Part shown: positions 6,544-14,651 of the stretch, piece after piece
Layout: each line of letters opens with the position of its first letter
Position numbering within the stretch: position 1 is the first letter of the stretch
Notes under the pieces: generated by a model
What the model was told of the DNA's origin: nothing
What the model saw: the letters and a program-made list of their open reading frames with translations, nothing else
Database searches by the model: none
Origin: an uncultured Nitrospira sp.
GTDB taxonomy: Bacteria; Nitrospirota; Nitrospiria; Nitrospirales; Nitrospiraceae
Reading direction: 5' to 3'
DNA: 33,687 nucleotides
Assembly: GCA_902500755.1 (NCBI GenBank)
Contig: CABVRV010000036.1
Coordinates: 1-33,687, forward strand
Position numbers and translations under genes: made by a program

Positions 6544-8373
6544 CTACACTGCTCTCCCTGCCTTTCGCAGCAATCGCGACAAATTGACTCCGCTCGAAAT
6601 CACGCCGATATGACTGAACGCTTGGGGGTAGTTGCCGAGGAACGCCCCGGTCGATGGATCGATTTCTTCCGGCAGCAACCCTAATGTGCCTGCCCGAGAG
6701 CAGAGCGAATTGTAAAGCTCCACCGCCTCATCCAGCCGGCCTTGCTTGGCCAGATTATCCACCAGCCAAAAGCTGCACAGGAGAAAGGCTCCTTCGTGCC
6801 CGGCAATGCCGTCGGGCGACTCCTCCGGCAAGTAGCGGTAGAGCAACCCTCCGCCGGTCCCCAATCGTTCCGAGATTGCGCGGGTCGTCGCCACCATTTG
6901 GGGATGATCCGCCTTGAGGACTCGGCGCAGCGGCAATGTCAGCAGACTCGCATCCAACCCGCCTCCGCCCAAATGCTCCGTCAATGACTGTGCCTTCTCA
7001 TCCCAGGCTTCTTTCATAATCGCCTGTCTGATCTCATCTGCCGTGTGTCGCCATGTCTGACAAGGTCCGGGGAGTGAGAACCGCTCCGCCATTCGAGCGG
7101 CGCGATCCAACGCCACCTGGCACATGGCGGCCGAGTAGGTAAAGGGCCGCCCACTCGTGCGGACTTCCCAAATCCCGTGGTCCGGCGTCCGCCACTCCCT
7201 GGCGGCGGCATCCGCCAGCTTTCGGAGCCGCTCCCAGAGCGGTCCTGGAATGGCCCCATGATGTGCGGCCCATTGATAGGCGCAGTCTAGGATTTCTCCG
7301 TAGACATCGTGCTGATGTTGCGCGGCTGCCGCGTTGCCCCACCGAACCGGCCCGGAGCGTCGGTACCCCTCCAGTTCCCCATCCTCCCGCTCCTCCGGAG
7401 GCATCTGTCCATCAAGGTCATACATCACTCGCGGCGTACCGTCTCGCTCCACCGCATCCAGCACCCAGCCGAGAAATCCCGCCGCTTCGTGCGAGAGCCC
7501 GACACGATGGAGGGCGTAGACGGAGAAGGCCGCATCCCGCACCCACGCATACCGGTAGTCCCAGTTGCGGGAACCGCCGATGAGTTCCGGCAGCGAGGAA
7601 GTCGGAGCCGCGACGATCGCGCCGTTCTCGAAGTGATCCAGCAACTTGATGGTGATCGCCGACCGACGGATCAACGATTCCTGAGGGCCGTGATAATCCA
7701 GGCGACTGATCCAGCGCCGCCAGACCGCTGTGGTGTCCTCACGCAACCGCTCCAGGTCGAACTCCGCAGTCGGCGACGACGACTGTCTCCAGTTGAGCAA
7801 CAGATGAACCGATTGCCCGGCTTTGAGCGTGACGGAGGTGCGGAATCCGACCAGACGGACTGTGGAATACAGATGCAGACAGAGATCCGGCTGCGCACCG
7901 CATCGGATTCGCAGGCCTCCCTCACGGGGTTCAGCTTCCGCCCCTCCGCGCGGCTCCATCTCGATGGTCACTCGGACCGTTCCTTCCATGACCGTCAGAC
8001 TTCGGAGCAGTTCACGGCGAGTCACCGAAACATCCTCCGACAGATCGGCGCCGGCGATCAACGGGCAACAGTCTCTGACGCGCAGAACTCCTTCCGAGCA
8101 TCGCATTTCCGTCACCAGCACGGCGCTGTCCGGTTCGTAGTATTGAGCGGATTCGTGCAGACCGTCGGGAACGATCCGGAACGCGCCCCCGCGCGCATGA
8201 TCGAGCACACTGCAAAACAAGGGCGGTGAATCGAACCTCGGGAGACACAGCCAGGCCACCGCACCATCGCGACCGATGAGCGCGGCGGTGACGCCGTCTC
8301 CGATCAGTCCATAATCCTCGATCGGCAGATATCCATCGAAGCGGTTGATCGGTTTCAATATTGAATCAGGCAT
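6544..8373 (-). CDS. Glycoside hydrolase family 15 (glucoamylase/trehalase-like)
   Basis: The start is set at the ATG at 8373, which follows GGGAGG at ideal spacing; this gives 609 residues and removes a non-homologous extension. The N-terminal beta-rich domain opens with IEDYGLIGDGVTAALIGRDG and WLCLPRFDSPPLF, standard for bacterial GH15 proteins. The catalytic (alpha/alpha)6 barrel follows, with SRNWDYRYAWVRDAAF, then HEGAFLLCSFWLVDNLAKQG near the end and NYPQAFSHIGVI before the C-terminus. The glutamate in EGAF lies in the region where the family carries a catalytic acid. There is no signal peptide, so it is cytoplasmic and probably releases glucose from glycogen-like glucans or trehalose; the substrate cannot be decided by eye. 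It heads the minus-strand block with the cyclase and zwf, 87 bases upstream of the former. Confidence 0.94.
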   Translation of the reverse strand: MPDSILKPINRFDGYLPIEDYGLIGDGVTAALIGRDGAVAWLCLPRFDSPPLFCSVLDHARGGAFRIVPDGLHESAQYYEPDSAVLVTEMRCSEGVLRVRDCCPLIAGADLSEDVSVTRRELLRSLTVMEGTVRVTIEMEPRGGAEAEPREGGLRIRCGAQPDLCLHLYSTVRLVGFRTSVTLKAGQSVHLLLNWRQSSSPTAEFDLERLREDTTAVWRRWISRLDYHGPQESLIRRSAITIKLLDHFENGAIVAAPTSSLPELIGGSRNWDYRYAWVRDAAFSVYALHRVGLSHEAAGFLGWVLDAVERDGTPRVMYDLDGQMPPEEREDGELEGYRRSGPVRWGNAAAAQHQHDVYGEILDCAYQWAAHHGAIPGPLWERLRKLADAAAREWRTPDHGIWEVRTSGRPFTYSAAMCQVALDRAARMAERFSLPGPCQTWRHTADEIRQAIMKEAWDEKAQSLTEHLGGGGLDASLLTLPLRRVLKADHPQMVATTRAISERLGTGGGLLYRYLPEESPDGIAGHEGAFLLCSFWLVDNLAKQGRLDEAVELYNSLCSRAGTLGLLPEEIDPSTGAFLGNYPQAFSHIGVISSGVNLSRLLRKAGRAV

Positions 8374-8533
8374 CAGTTCCCTCCCAATGTTGCTCATATT
8401 CGCACGACCGGGCTGCATGAAGCCTGTCCAGAGCGACCATGCTCTGTTCGAACACCCATCTCGCTTCCAACTCAATGACAATAGTCACAACATCCCCCAC
8501 ATGCTCCGTGAATGTCTGTTCAGAACGCGGCGT

Positions 8534-8563
8534 GAATATTCTGAATACTAATATCTTGTCAGG
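8534..8563 (-). promoter_or_regulatory. Possible sigma70-type promoter of the GH15 operon
   Basis: Read on the minus strand, CTGACA (8563-8558) is followed after 17 bases by ATATTC (8539-8534). The -35 box is near consensus, the -10 box is weak, and the surrounding AT-rich tract stands out from its GC-rich neighbours. The GH15 start codon is about 160 bases downstream. Confidence 0.3.
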
Positions 8564-8628
8564 TCTTAACCAACCCAGACATAAATGGACTGAGCAACCT
8601 CACGCTCAAAGGCAGAATCCCGACCATG

Positions 8629-8652
8629 AGCCCAAGGCGAACGGCCTGGGCT
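8629..8652. repeat. Stem-loop in the GH15/site-2 protease gap
   Basis: AGCCC-A-AGGC pairs with GCCT-GGGCT around a GAACG loop, giving nine pairs with one bulge. It lies about 90 bases beyond the stop of the minus-strand protease gene and has no T-tract on either strand. It may be a 3'-end structure. Confidence 0.35.
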
Positions 8653-8742
8653 GTCCGATCTTCTGTATGCTCTTGAAGCCATGGCGTCAGCTTCACCTTT
8701 GAGTTCGGCGACGCTCAGGCACCGTACTGGAATCGTTTTCTA

Positions 8743-9924
8743 TCATGCCGTTGAGGAGGCCTGGGGTAGCTTGGACAACCCCGGCGCGTCTAGTTTCAAC
8801 TTATCCACTAGGCCCATCTCTATCTTGGCGGCGAGCACCCGCAATAGATGATCGCGCGTGATCATGCCCACGAGCCGCTCTCCTGCCACAACTGGAACCT
8901 GATTGATGTCTTGGCATTCCAGAAGTCGTAACACATCGAGAAGCGGCTTCTCGGGCCCCACGACCCGCAGCTGCCACATGGGAGTCATGACCTCCCCAAC
9001 CGATACCTGGGCCCAACGCTTCTGCGGCACCGCTTTAATGTGATGCAAGGTGACCAATCCCTCCAGCCGGTTGCCATCGGTTACAGTAAAACAACGCCGC
9101 CCGGTTCTGAGGACATAGTCCTGAACCAACTCGGCCAGATTGATCCGTCCAGACACGGACGGACGGTCACGGCTCATGACGTCTTCCGCTACCAATCCGC
9201 TCAACGTGGAACGGACACTGACTTGGACAACGCTTTCCTGCGCTGCGTTCATGAGGAACCAGCCGATGAGCGCCAGCCAGAGGCCGCTGAACCAATCGAG
9301 GCTGAACCCGGTCCAGATCCCGAGGAAGATGAGTGCATACCCGATCGCCTGTCCCGTTCCTGCCGCAATGCGGGTCGCTTTCGTGAGACTGCCGGTGATG
9401 TACCAGAGTGCCGCGCGAAAGATGCGGCCTCCATCGAGTGGAAAGCCCGGCACAAGATTGAATGCTGTGAGCATCAGGTTGATCAACGCAAGCGAGCCAG
9501 CCAGCACCGCCAGTTGCTCGGGCTGATCTCCGACCAGATACTCAACAGTCCCAAAACCCACAGCCAAGACCGCGCTCGCAATCGGTCCGGCAATCGCAAT
9601 CTGAAGTTCAGTCAGTGGCCGATTCGGCCTCCGTCCAATCTGCGCGACACCGCCGAATAAAAAAAGGGTGACCGAACGGACCGAAATCCCTTTCGCCAGC
9701 GCGACGAAACCGTGGGCTAGTTCATGGACAAGGATCGAGACAAAGAACAGGAGGCTCGTGGCGATCCCCACCATATAATGCTCGGCAAGCGTCCAATGGG
9801 GGTATTCCGACGTAAACCGCGCCGTCAGCGAAAACGTGATAAGCACACAGACGATGAACCACGAGTAATGGATACCGACATCGATCCCGCGGAAAGTTTT
9901 CAGTTTCACGGATTGTCCGATCAT
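8743..9924 (-). CDS. Site-2 protease family (M50) zinc metalloprotease with two CBS domains
   Basis: The 393-residue membrane protein cuts substrates inside the lipid bilayer. The zinc motif HELAH is at residues 67-71 and the third ligand motif NLVPGFPLDGGR at 156-167 (Asp164). About six hydrophobic segments fill residues 15-230, followed by a pair of CBS domains at roughly 240-300 and 310-370, the second ending in QVPVVAGERLVGMITRDHL. CBS pairs usually bind adenine nucleotides, so proteolysis may respond to energy state. The architecture matches the Rip3-like group of M50 proteases. The start is supported by GGAGG seven bases upstream. No anti-sigma factor substrate is encoded nearby, and the gene seems to be a single transcription unit or the tail of the cyd unit (109-base gap). 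Confidence 0.95.
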   Translation of the reverse strand: MIGQSVKLKTFRGIDVGIHYSWFIVCVLITFSLTARFTSEYPHWTLAEHYMVGIATSLLFFVSILVHELAHGFVALAKGISVRSVTLFLFGGVAQIGRRPNRPLTELQIAIAGPIASAVLAVGFGTVEYLVGDQPEQLAVLAGSLALINLMLTAFNLVPGFPLDGGRIFRAALWYITGSLTKATRIAAGTGQAIGYALIFLGIWTGFSLDWFSGLWLALIGWFLMNAAQESVVQVSVRSTLSGLVAEDVMSRDRPSVSGRINLAELVQDYVLRTGRRCFTVTDGNRLEGLVTLHHIKAVPQKRWAQVSVGEVMTPMWQLRVVGPEKPLLDVLRLLECQDINQVPVVAGERLVGMITRDHLLRVLAAKIEMGLVDKLKLDAPGLSKLPQASSTA

Positions 9925-10033
9925 CGCTCACCTCCGGCATACCGCGTCTAACAGCTGGTTCATCACCCTCGTAGATGGGTCACATTCCCCTTGAGCTTCA
10001 GGAGAACAACACCATTGGAGCCAACTGAACAGC

Positions 10034-11089
10034 CTATTCATAGGAGCCCTCGAACAGGACTCGCTCCACTTTCCCTCGAAAACTCACGTAGACCCATGTG
10101 GTGTAGCCGATGACCAGGCTGATTCCGAGGCTGAACCAGACAAGGCCGACACGCAATCCATAGGACGACGCGGCGCTGTTGGAAATCGTCAAGCTGAATG
10201 CCGGGTCTTCGGTCGCGATCAATAAATTGGGAAACAGGCCCCAGGCTATGCTGCCTAAACTTCCCAGGATGAACAGACTCCAGCTCACGAAGGCCGCGAG
10301 ATCCAGTCGAGACCGACGGAAATACTGTGCGGTGAATAGCGTCACCCCCGCCGTCAGGAGCAGGACAGACCCAACCGGGTGTGCGACATACCCGTCCCGC
10401 AGCGCTGGTTGGACAAATACAAGCGCCGGAAGTGCCATGATCGCTAGGAGGACCACGACCCATGCGCCGACATCGGCAATCCTGCATGCCCGTATGCGGA
10501 CGTCCGCATCCGTCTTGAGCGCGAGATAGTTCGCTCCATGAACGGAGAGAATCGCAACGGCGAGCGCGCTCACGAGGACCGTGAACCAGTCCAGGATTCC
10601 CGGGATTCGGTCGGGCGTGAACGTGGTCCACAGCGCGGCAAAGAATTGGCCATCGGGACCGAGAGGCACGCCCCGAATCAGGTTGCCTAAGGCGACGCCG
10701 AAGACGACGGCAAGCAGGAGGCTGGAGACTGCGAAGATCGCATCCCAGAACGTTCGCCACAAGGGATTGCGCAGGTGGGACCGTAACGCGATCGACAACC
10801 CGCGCATGATCAGAAACCACAAGACAAGGTTGAGGGCCAGATAAAAGCCGCTGAATCCGGCTGCAAAAGCCTTGGGGAAGGCGAGAAACAGGAGGCCCCC
10901 TCCCGCCACGAGCCAGACTTCATTGCCCTTCCAGACCGGACCGATGGCCTTTAAGACCAGTTGCCGCTCCGTGTCGGTTCGCGCGACGAACACGTAGATG
11001 ATGCCCGTCCCAAAATCGAATCCGTCCAAGACCGCGTAGACGGTGAACATCATGACAACGATTACGAACCACAATGTGTCGATCGACAT
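10034..11089 (-). CDS. cydB: Cytochrome bd ubiquinol oxidase subunit II
   Basis: The 351-residue inner-membrane protein pairs with CydA in the terminal oxidase that reduces O2 with quinol. It opens with the family signature LDGFDFGTGIIY near residues 22-33, then GPVWKGNEVWLVAGGGLLFLAFPKAF at about 50-75, and a RGLSIALRSH segment. About eight to nine membrane helices are visible. The tail resembles other short CydB proteins. It follows cydA by 15 bases with GAGG before the ATG, so the two form an operon. Some subunit-II-like proteins in Nitrospira belong to divergent oxidases; here the standard signatures are intact. Confidence 0.95.
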   Translation of the reverse strand: MSIDTLWFVIVVMMFTVYAVLDGFDFGTGIIYVFVARTDTERQLVLKAIGPVWKGNEVWLVAGGGLLFLAFPKAFAAGFSGFYLALNLVLWFLIMRGLSIALRSHLRNPLWRTFWDAIFAVSSLLLAVVFGVALGNLIRGVPLGPDGQFFAALWTTFTPDRIPGILDWFTVLVSALAVAILSVHGANYLALKTDADVRIRACRIADVGAWVVVLLAIMALPALVFVQPALRDGYVAHPVGSVLLLTAGVTLFTAQYFRRSRLDLAAFVSWSLFILGSLGSIAWGLFPNLLIATEDPAFSLTISNSAASSYGLRVGLVWFSLGISLVIGYTTWVYVSFRGKVERVLFEGSYE

Positions 11090-11104
11090 ACTCGCCTCGT
11101 CCGA

Positions 11105-12457
11105 TCAACCCGTCGGTTTGGAAGACGGTAGGCCGCCGTTGGCGGCCGGGCCGCGAGCGACTGTTTGGAAAAACAAAAACAGAAACAGCAGGCCCAACAG
11201 CAGATACAGACCGAAGAATCCGAGCAACGAGAACAGGACATTGCCCGACCCCACCAGCGGTGAGTTGCCGTCGGCCGTTCGAAACAGGCCATAAACGAGC
11301 CACGGCTGCCGCCCCAGTTCAGCGGTCATCCACCCGGCGGTCGTGGCGATGTACGGAAACGGCGTCATGAGCATGACCGTCCAGAGCATCCACCTCGCCT
11401 GAAACAGACGCCCTCGCCGGAGCAGCACCGCCGCCGTCAGCATCAAGGGAATGAAGATCGTCCCCAGGCCGACCATGATGTGGTAGGTGTAGTAGAGCAG
11501 CGGCATGGTGTCCGGCCAGTCTTCACGAGGAAAATCGGTGAGCCCTTTGATCTCGGCGCCGAAGTGCTTATGGATGATGAAACTGAGCATTTTGGGAGCG
11601 ACCAGCGGATTGTCGATCTTGAGCGTGTCCATGTTGGGCTGACCGAGGAGCACCAAGTCGGCTCCCGATTCAGTGTAAAAGTGGCCCTCGAACGCGGCAC
11701 CCTTGATGGGCTGATGCTCAAAGACCTGCAGCGCCGCATGGTGTCCGGTGGGAAACAGAAGCAGGAAGGTGGCGATCGCGCCGGCGACGACACCGGTCCG
11801 CAGAAACGTCTTCGCGAAATCGGCGTGAACTCCTGAGAGCAGATAATAGGCTCCCACTGCAGCCATCACGAAGGAGCCGGTGACGACCGCAGCCGTCATC
11901 GTGTGCGTGAATTGCCAAATCAACCAGGGGTTGGTCAGCAGGCCCCAGAGACTTGTCACGTGGACCGCACCGGCATTATCGACGGCATAGGCCACCGGAT
12001 GTTGCATCCACGCATTCGTCGCGAGAATGAACAACCCCGAAAGCCATGACCCGAGGAACAGCATCACCGTCGCAATCCAATGAACCAACGGGCCCAACCG
12101 CTTCTTGCCGAACAACAGCACGCCGAGAAACGTGGATTCCAGAAAAAAAGCAAATACGCCCTCCATGGCCAACGTCTGGCCGATGACGCCGCCGGCAAAC
12201 GTGGAAAACTTCGCCCAGTTCATACCGAACTGAAATTCCAGGGGGATACCGGTGACGACGCCGAACGCGAAGCTCAAGGCGAAGATCTTCGTCCAGAAAT
12301 GGGCCGCATCGTCGCAGTGAACGTCATGGGTCCAGTACGCGCGACTCTTCAGGTACAAGATCAAGGCCGCCAAACCCATCGTCAATTGTGGAAAGAGATA
12401 ATGAAAAGTGGCCGTGAAGGCGAACTGCAAGCGATCGTAGAATAAGGCGCTCGTCAT
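11105..12457 (-). CDS. cydA: Cytochrome bd ubiquinol oxidase subunit I
   Basis: The 450-residue subunit binds hemes b558, b595 and d and the quinol. The N-terminal block YDRLQFAFTATFHYLFPQLT carries His19, the conserved heme ligand. Other family segments are FQFGMNWAKFSTFAGGVIGQ, AMEGVFAFFLESTFLG, HWIATVMLFLGSWLSGLFI, NAWMQHPVAY and GRQPWLVYG in the C-terminal third. The length is that of the short Q-loop (CioA-like) group rather than the 520-residue E. coli form. The start follows GAGGG at slightly long spacing. With cydB it allows respiration at low oxygen; no cydX-like small subunit follows cydB. The 450 bases upstream contain no intact gene, so the operon promoter should be there. Confidence 0.95.
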   Translation of the reverse strand: MTSALFYDRLQFAFTATFHYLFPQLTMGLAALILYLKSRAYWTHDVHCDDAAHFWTKIFALSFAFGVVTGIPLEFQFGMNWAKFSTFAGGVIGQTLAMEGVFAFFLESTFLGVLLFGKKRLGPLVHWIATVMLFLGSWLSGLFILATNAWMQHPVAYAVDNAGAVHVTSLWGLLTNPWLIWQFTHTMTAAVVTGSFVMAAVGAYYLLSGVHADFAKTFLRTGVVAGAIATFLLLFPTGHHAALQVFEHQPIKGAAFEGHFYTESGADLVLLGQPNMDTLKIDNPLVAPKMLSFIIHKHFGAEIKGLTDFPREDWPDTMPLLYYTYHIMVGLGTIFIPLMLTAAVLLRRGRLFQARWMLWTVMLMTPFPYIATTAGWMTAELGRQPWLVYGLFRTADGNSPLVGSGNVLFSLLGFFGLYLLLGLLFLFLFFQTVARGPAANGGLPSSKPTG

Positions 12458-12708
12458 GATTACCGTTTCCCTCGTTCAGCAGTTTCAGTTCCCCGTCACG
12501 TCTTCGCATGGGCTTCCATGTCCAACAACGCGCCCGTCGTCTGAATCACGACGTCCGCTTCTTTTTGTTTCTCCTTCCGATCAAGACTCTAGACTGATGA
12601 CCAGCACCCAGCCTCGATGGGATACACGACGACATAGCCGTGAGGTATGCTTAAACACCTCTCGAAGAAAGGTTTCCATCCAGGTCGATTTGTGCCATGG
12701 CTTGCCGA
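12458..12708. other. Region upstream of cydA without an intact gene
   Basis: This part of the cydA upstream region should hold the operon promoter. On the minus strand a frame without a start codon runs from about 12740 to 12581 and contains a coherent stretch, CVVIGKPWHKSTWMETFL, directly continuing the short ORF at 12709-12819 after a one-base shift. I see no clear promoter boxes or regulator site. Confidence 0.35.
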
Positions 12709-12819
12709 TTACGACGCAGTTGGAATGGGACTTAGCCGAGGGGGATGAAGCTCAGCCGGCTCAAATCTTGGCCAGCCATGCGCACCAGACTGACGCTCCA
12801 ATTCACCCCTCTTGCTCAT
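12709..12819 (-). pseudogene. Short ORF (36 aa) with strong ribosome-binding site, probably frameshifted
   Basis: ATG at 12819 follows AGGAGG, among the best ribosome-binding sites in the window. The peptide starts MSKRGELERQSGAHGW and stops at TAA (12709-12711). Adding one base just before that stop opens a continuation of about 43 residues (CVVIGKPWHKSTWMETFL, then REVFKHTSRL) to a TGA at 12581, so the whole could have been a protein of about 79 residues or a longer gene. No family is recognised with confidence. It may equally be a genuine small peptide. Confidence 0.35.
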
Positions 12820-12907
12820 GGTGCCTCCTCCTGATTGTCAGTCAACAGTAGAATTCTGGATAATTATGTGGCTGCCTAGGGAAGAAATTAGGCGGCGGCG
12901 ATCGGTT

Positions 12908-13081
12908 TCATTCGCCACTTGGACCTCCCCACAGACATAATCCGAGCGCGACGAGGATATACATGGCACACGCAACCACGAGCCCAAGATCGAACTGTTC
13001 CCACACATACAGATATACCCACGCATCGAAATAGATGGCGACCACCAACATTCCGAATCCCACAAGATTGAACCACCGCAT
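12908..13081 (-). CDS. Small membrane protein, 57 aa, unknown
   Basis: The ATG at 13081 starts a 57-residue frame ending at TGA 12908-12910. It reads as two membrane helices: LVGFGMLVVAIYFDAWVYLY (residues 6-25) and LGLVVACAMYILVALGLCLW (32-51), joined by a short acidic turn (VWEQFD) and followed by a short tail. Aromatic residues cluster at the helix ends, as in real membrane proteins, and codon use looks normal. The ribosome-binding site is weak, so translation may depend on context. It lies upstream of cydAB on the same strand, with a decayed ORF between. I do not recognise a family; any role beside the oxidase is a guess. Confidence 0.5.
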   Translation of the reverse strand: MRWFNLVGFGMLVVAIYFDAWVYLYVWEQFDLGLVVACAMYILVALGLCLWGGPSGE

Positions 13082-13276
13082 AGGGATCAGCTTATTTCAA
13101 TCGCCCCAGTATCTCGCGTGCCACAATCTTACAAATTCAACAGTCTCATTCCGGTCTATCCATAAACCTGGAGGCGAGAGCCCTGTCGTCCGACTGATTC
13201 TGTGTGAAGACTCTGCTTGACCACAGCCGCCTTCACACATTCGTCCGCTCAGAAATACTTGAGACATTCGTGGGCC

Positions 13277-13621
13277 TCACGGGCCTTTCCGTATCAAGGA
13301 GTGGTGTCGCGAGGCCAAATCGCGAGCTTCATGCATCGCTTTCCGATAGTCGTCTGCCATGGCCCGGAGATTCCCAATATGCTTATGCACGTTCTCGCTG
13401 CCGCCGGAGTACTCGTCCGGAAACTTTTCGTAATATTCGGCGAAAACCTCCCACTTATCTGATTTGGCTTTGAGGTTCTTTGCCTCTTCGAGATAGTACA
13501 TCTCCAGCTTGCGATGATCCCCGGCCTTGATCAGCGCTTCAATATCATCCGATGCGAAGGCCGGCAGGCTCATCAGCAAACCGAGAATTAAGAATATCCC
13601 GGTCAATTTCCTTATCTTCAT
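13277..13621 (-). CDS. Small secreted protein of unknown function
   Basis: The start is the ATG at 13621, preceded by AGGAGG, giving 114 residues. MKIRKLTGIFLILGLLMSLP followed by AFASDD is a textbook signal peptide with cleavage after AFA. The mature chain of about 90 residues is charged and probably all-helical, with EALIKAGDHRKLEMYYLEEAKNL-type helices, conserved-looking tyrosines (EYYEKFPDEY) and several histidines (HKHIGNL, HEARDLASRHH). Such His-bearing helical proteins can be periplasmic four-helix bundles, but I cannot name a family. No cysteine remains in the mature part, so it is not a c-type cytochrome. It is likely monocistronic. Confidence 0.8.
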   Translation of the reverse strand: MKIRKLTGIFLILGLLMSLPAFASDDIEALIKAGDHRKLEMYYLEEAKNLKAKSDKWEVFAEYYEKFPDEYSGGSENVHKHIGNLRAMADDYRKAMHEARDLASRHHSLIRKGP

Positions 13622-13712
13622 GGTAGGTCCTCCTGTGATATTCGATATTACGAGCATCTAATCGCCTCCAACTATGAGACGGTCTGTTGATTCATCTGCG
13701 CTCGCCGGTCTT

Positions 13713-13792
13713 GCTTGCCCCTCCTTTCTATCGGGCAAGCGCCCTACAGCGGCATGACTCGGCCCTCCTGTGGCGGCTCATCGACCGAGTCA
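13713..13792. repeat. Two adjacent stem-loops after the 13790-14086 gene
   Basis: The first has perfect arms GCTTGCCC and GGGCAAGC (13713-13720 and 13733-13740) around 12 bases. The second has arms TGACTCGG and CCGAGTCA (13755-13762 and 13785-13792) around 22 bases and overlaps the stop codon of the minus-strand gene. Neither has a T-tract. They could end or stabilise that transcript. Confidence 0.45.
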
Positions 13793-14086
13793 CCTATCAC
13801 CATTGGAATAATCTGTCGTTGATTTCGTCGCGATATCCGGAGCTACGTGCTCCACCTCTGCGACGTGCAGCAATCCCCTTCCGTCTCGCAAGCCCAACTC
13901 ATACCGTCGAAAGATCTCCGTGGTGTTCAACCGGTGGGCATCGGCTTGGTTCATATTCAGCAACGCATCCCGCAGTCCGTCTTCTTCCGCACGCCACTCC
14001 TCCATTTCTGATTCCGTGCAGGCCTGTTCTCGCTGCCGCCGGCACCACATGATGCGGGCGTTGATGAGATCGTGCGCAGGCTTCAT
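13790..14086 (-). CDS. Hypothetical soluble protein, 98 aa
   Basis: The start is placed at the ATG at 14086 (MKPAHDLINARIMWCRRQRE); an in-frame ATG at 14122 adds 12 residues but has a badly spaced ribosome-binding site. The first 50 residues are rich in charged and helical residues (EQACTESEMEEWRAEEDGLRDALLNM), and the centre reads RLNTTEIFRRYELGLRDGRG. There is no signal peptide or membrane helix. The protein is cytoplasmic and its function is unknown. It is followed by two stem-loops and preceded by a small zinc-ribbon gene on the same strand. Confidence 0.5.
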   Translation of the reverse strand: MKPAHDLINARIMWCRRQREQACTESEMEEWRAEEDGLRDALLNMNQADAHRLNTTEIFRRYELGLRDGRGLLHVAEVEHVAPDIATKSTTDYSNGDR

Positions 14087-14250
14087 ATCTTTCGAGTACC
14101 AAAAATGGATTGAGCCATTCACCTTCGCAGCCGATCAGAACGATGCGCGATGCCTTCCATTTATCCTTCCGCTACCATTGCGCACCCGCGGGACCGGTGC
14201 TGCGCCTGAACGACTGCCGATCGTTCGGACGAATCCTTCGTCTGACGTCG

Positions 14251-14451
14251 TCATGGCGGACAAGGCCTCTGGCTTATGATCACGTCTTGCCGGCTTACGT
14301 GACGATTGGCCAGGATTAATGAGTCGATACACTCGCCGCAATTCACGCAGCGCAGACCGGACATGACTTCCTCGGAGCCGTCGAGGATCACCGACACCAT
14401 GAAGCCATGACACCGGGAACACGATCTCTTCTCGTTCTCCCTCACGCTCAT
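14251..14451 (-). CDS. Small zinc-ribbon protein, unknown function
   Basis: The 66-residue frame starts at the ATG at 14451 (a GTG at 14460 is possible). It has two knuckles: CSRCHG near residue 12 and CVNCGECID near residue 36, spaced as in a treble of CxxC zinc ribbons. The wording CSRCHGFM, then LRCVNCGECIDSLILANR, resembles a small protein found many times in Nitrospira genomes (established from memory, not searched). Role unknown; such proteins may bind nucleic acid or regulate transcription. It lies about 200 bases from the divergently transcribed histidine kinase gene, so both promoters share that gap. Confidence 0.7.
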   Translation of the reverse strand: MSVRENEKRSCSRCHGFMVSVILDGSEEVMSGLRCVNCGECIDSLILANRHVSRQDVIISQRPCPP

Positions 14452-14564
14452 GGGTCCCACTCAGTGCTGCACGAGATTCATCCGGCATCGTCTTCTAATT
14501 AGAAACTTGAACTCTGCATCGTGGCCTGCGTTACTACCGTAATGTGATCCCTTGTCCCTGTACT

Positions 14565-14582
14565 ACTAGGGGTTGACCTAGT
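14565..14582. promoter_or_regulatory. Dyad operator candidate upstream of the histidine kinase
   Basis: ACTAGG and CCTAGT form a perfect 6-bp inverted repeat around GGTTGA, 69 bases before the kinase start. The spacer contains TTGACC with the next bases, a possible -35 box. Three CTAG tetramers fall within 38 bases (14566, 14578, 14600). Size and symmetry suit a LuxR-type response regulator. Confidence 0.4.
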
Positions 14583-14651
14583 GCCGAGTTGAAAGACTGC
14601 TAGTGGACCTTCTTTTCACCGGTCGGAGACCTTCCGCATCTTGCGAGCACT

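Larger units (their letters stand above)
8374..8742. other. Gene-free stretch between the GH15 and site-2 protease genes
   Basis: This 369-base region has no supported gene. It contains an AT-rich patch near 8534-8563 that could be the GH15 promoter and a hairpin at 8629-8652. Short open frames on the plus strand look like noise. Confidence 0.5.

Noticed and set aside
7309-8229. Plus-strand open frame of 306 codons opposite the GH15 gene
   Set aside because: Arg/His-rich, motif-free translation opposite a clear GH15 enzyme; a shadow frame.
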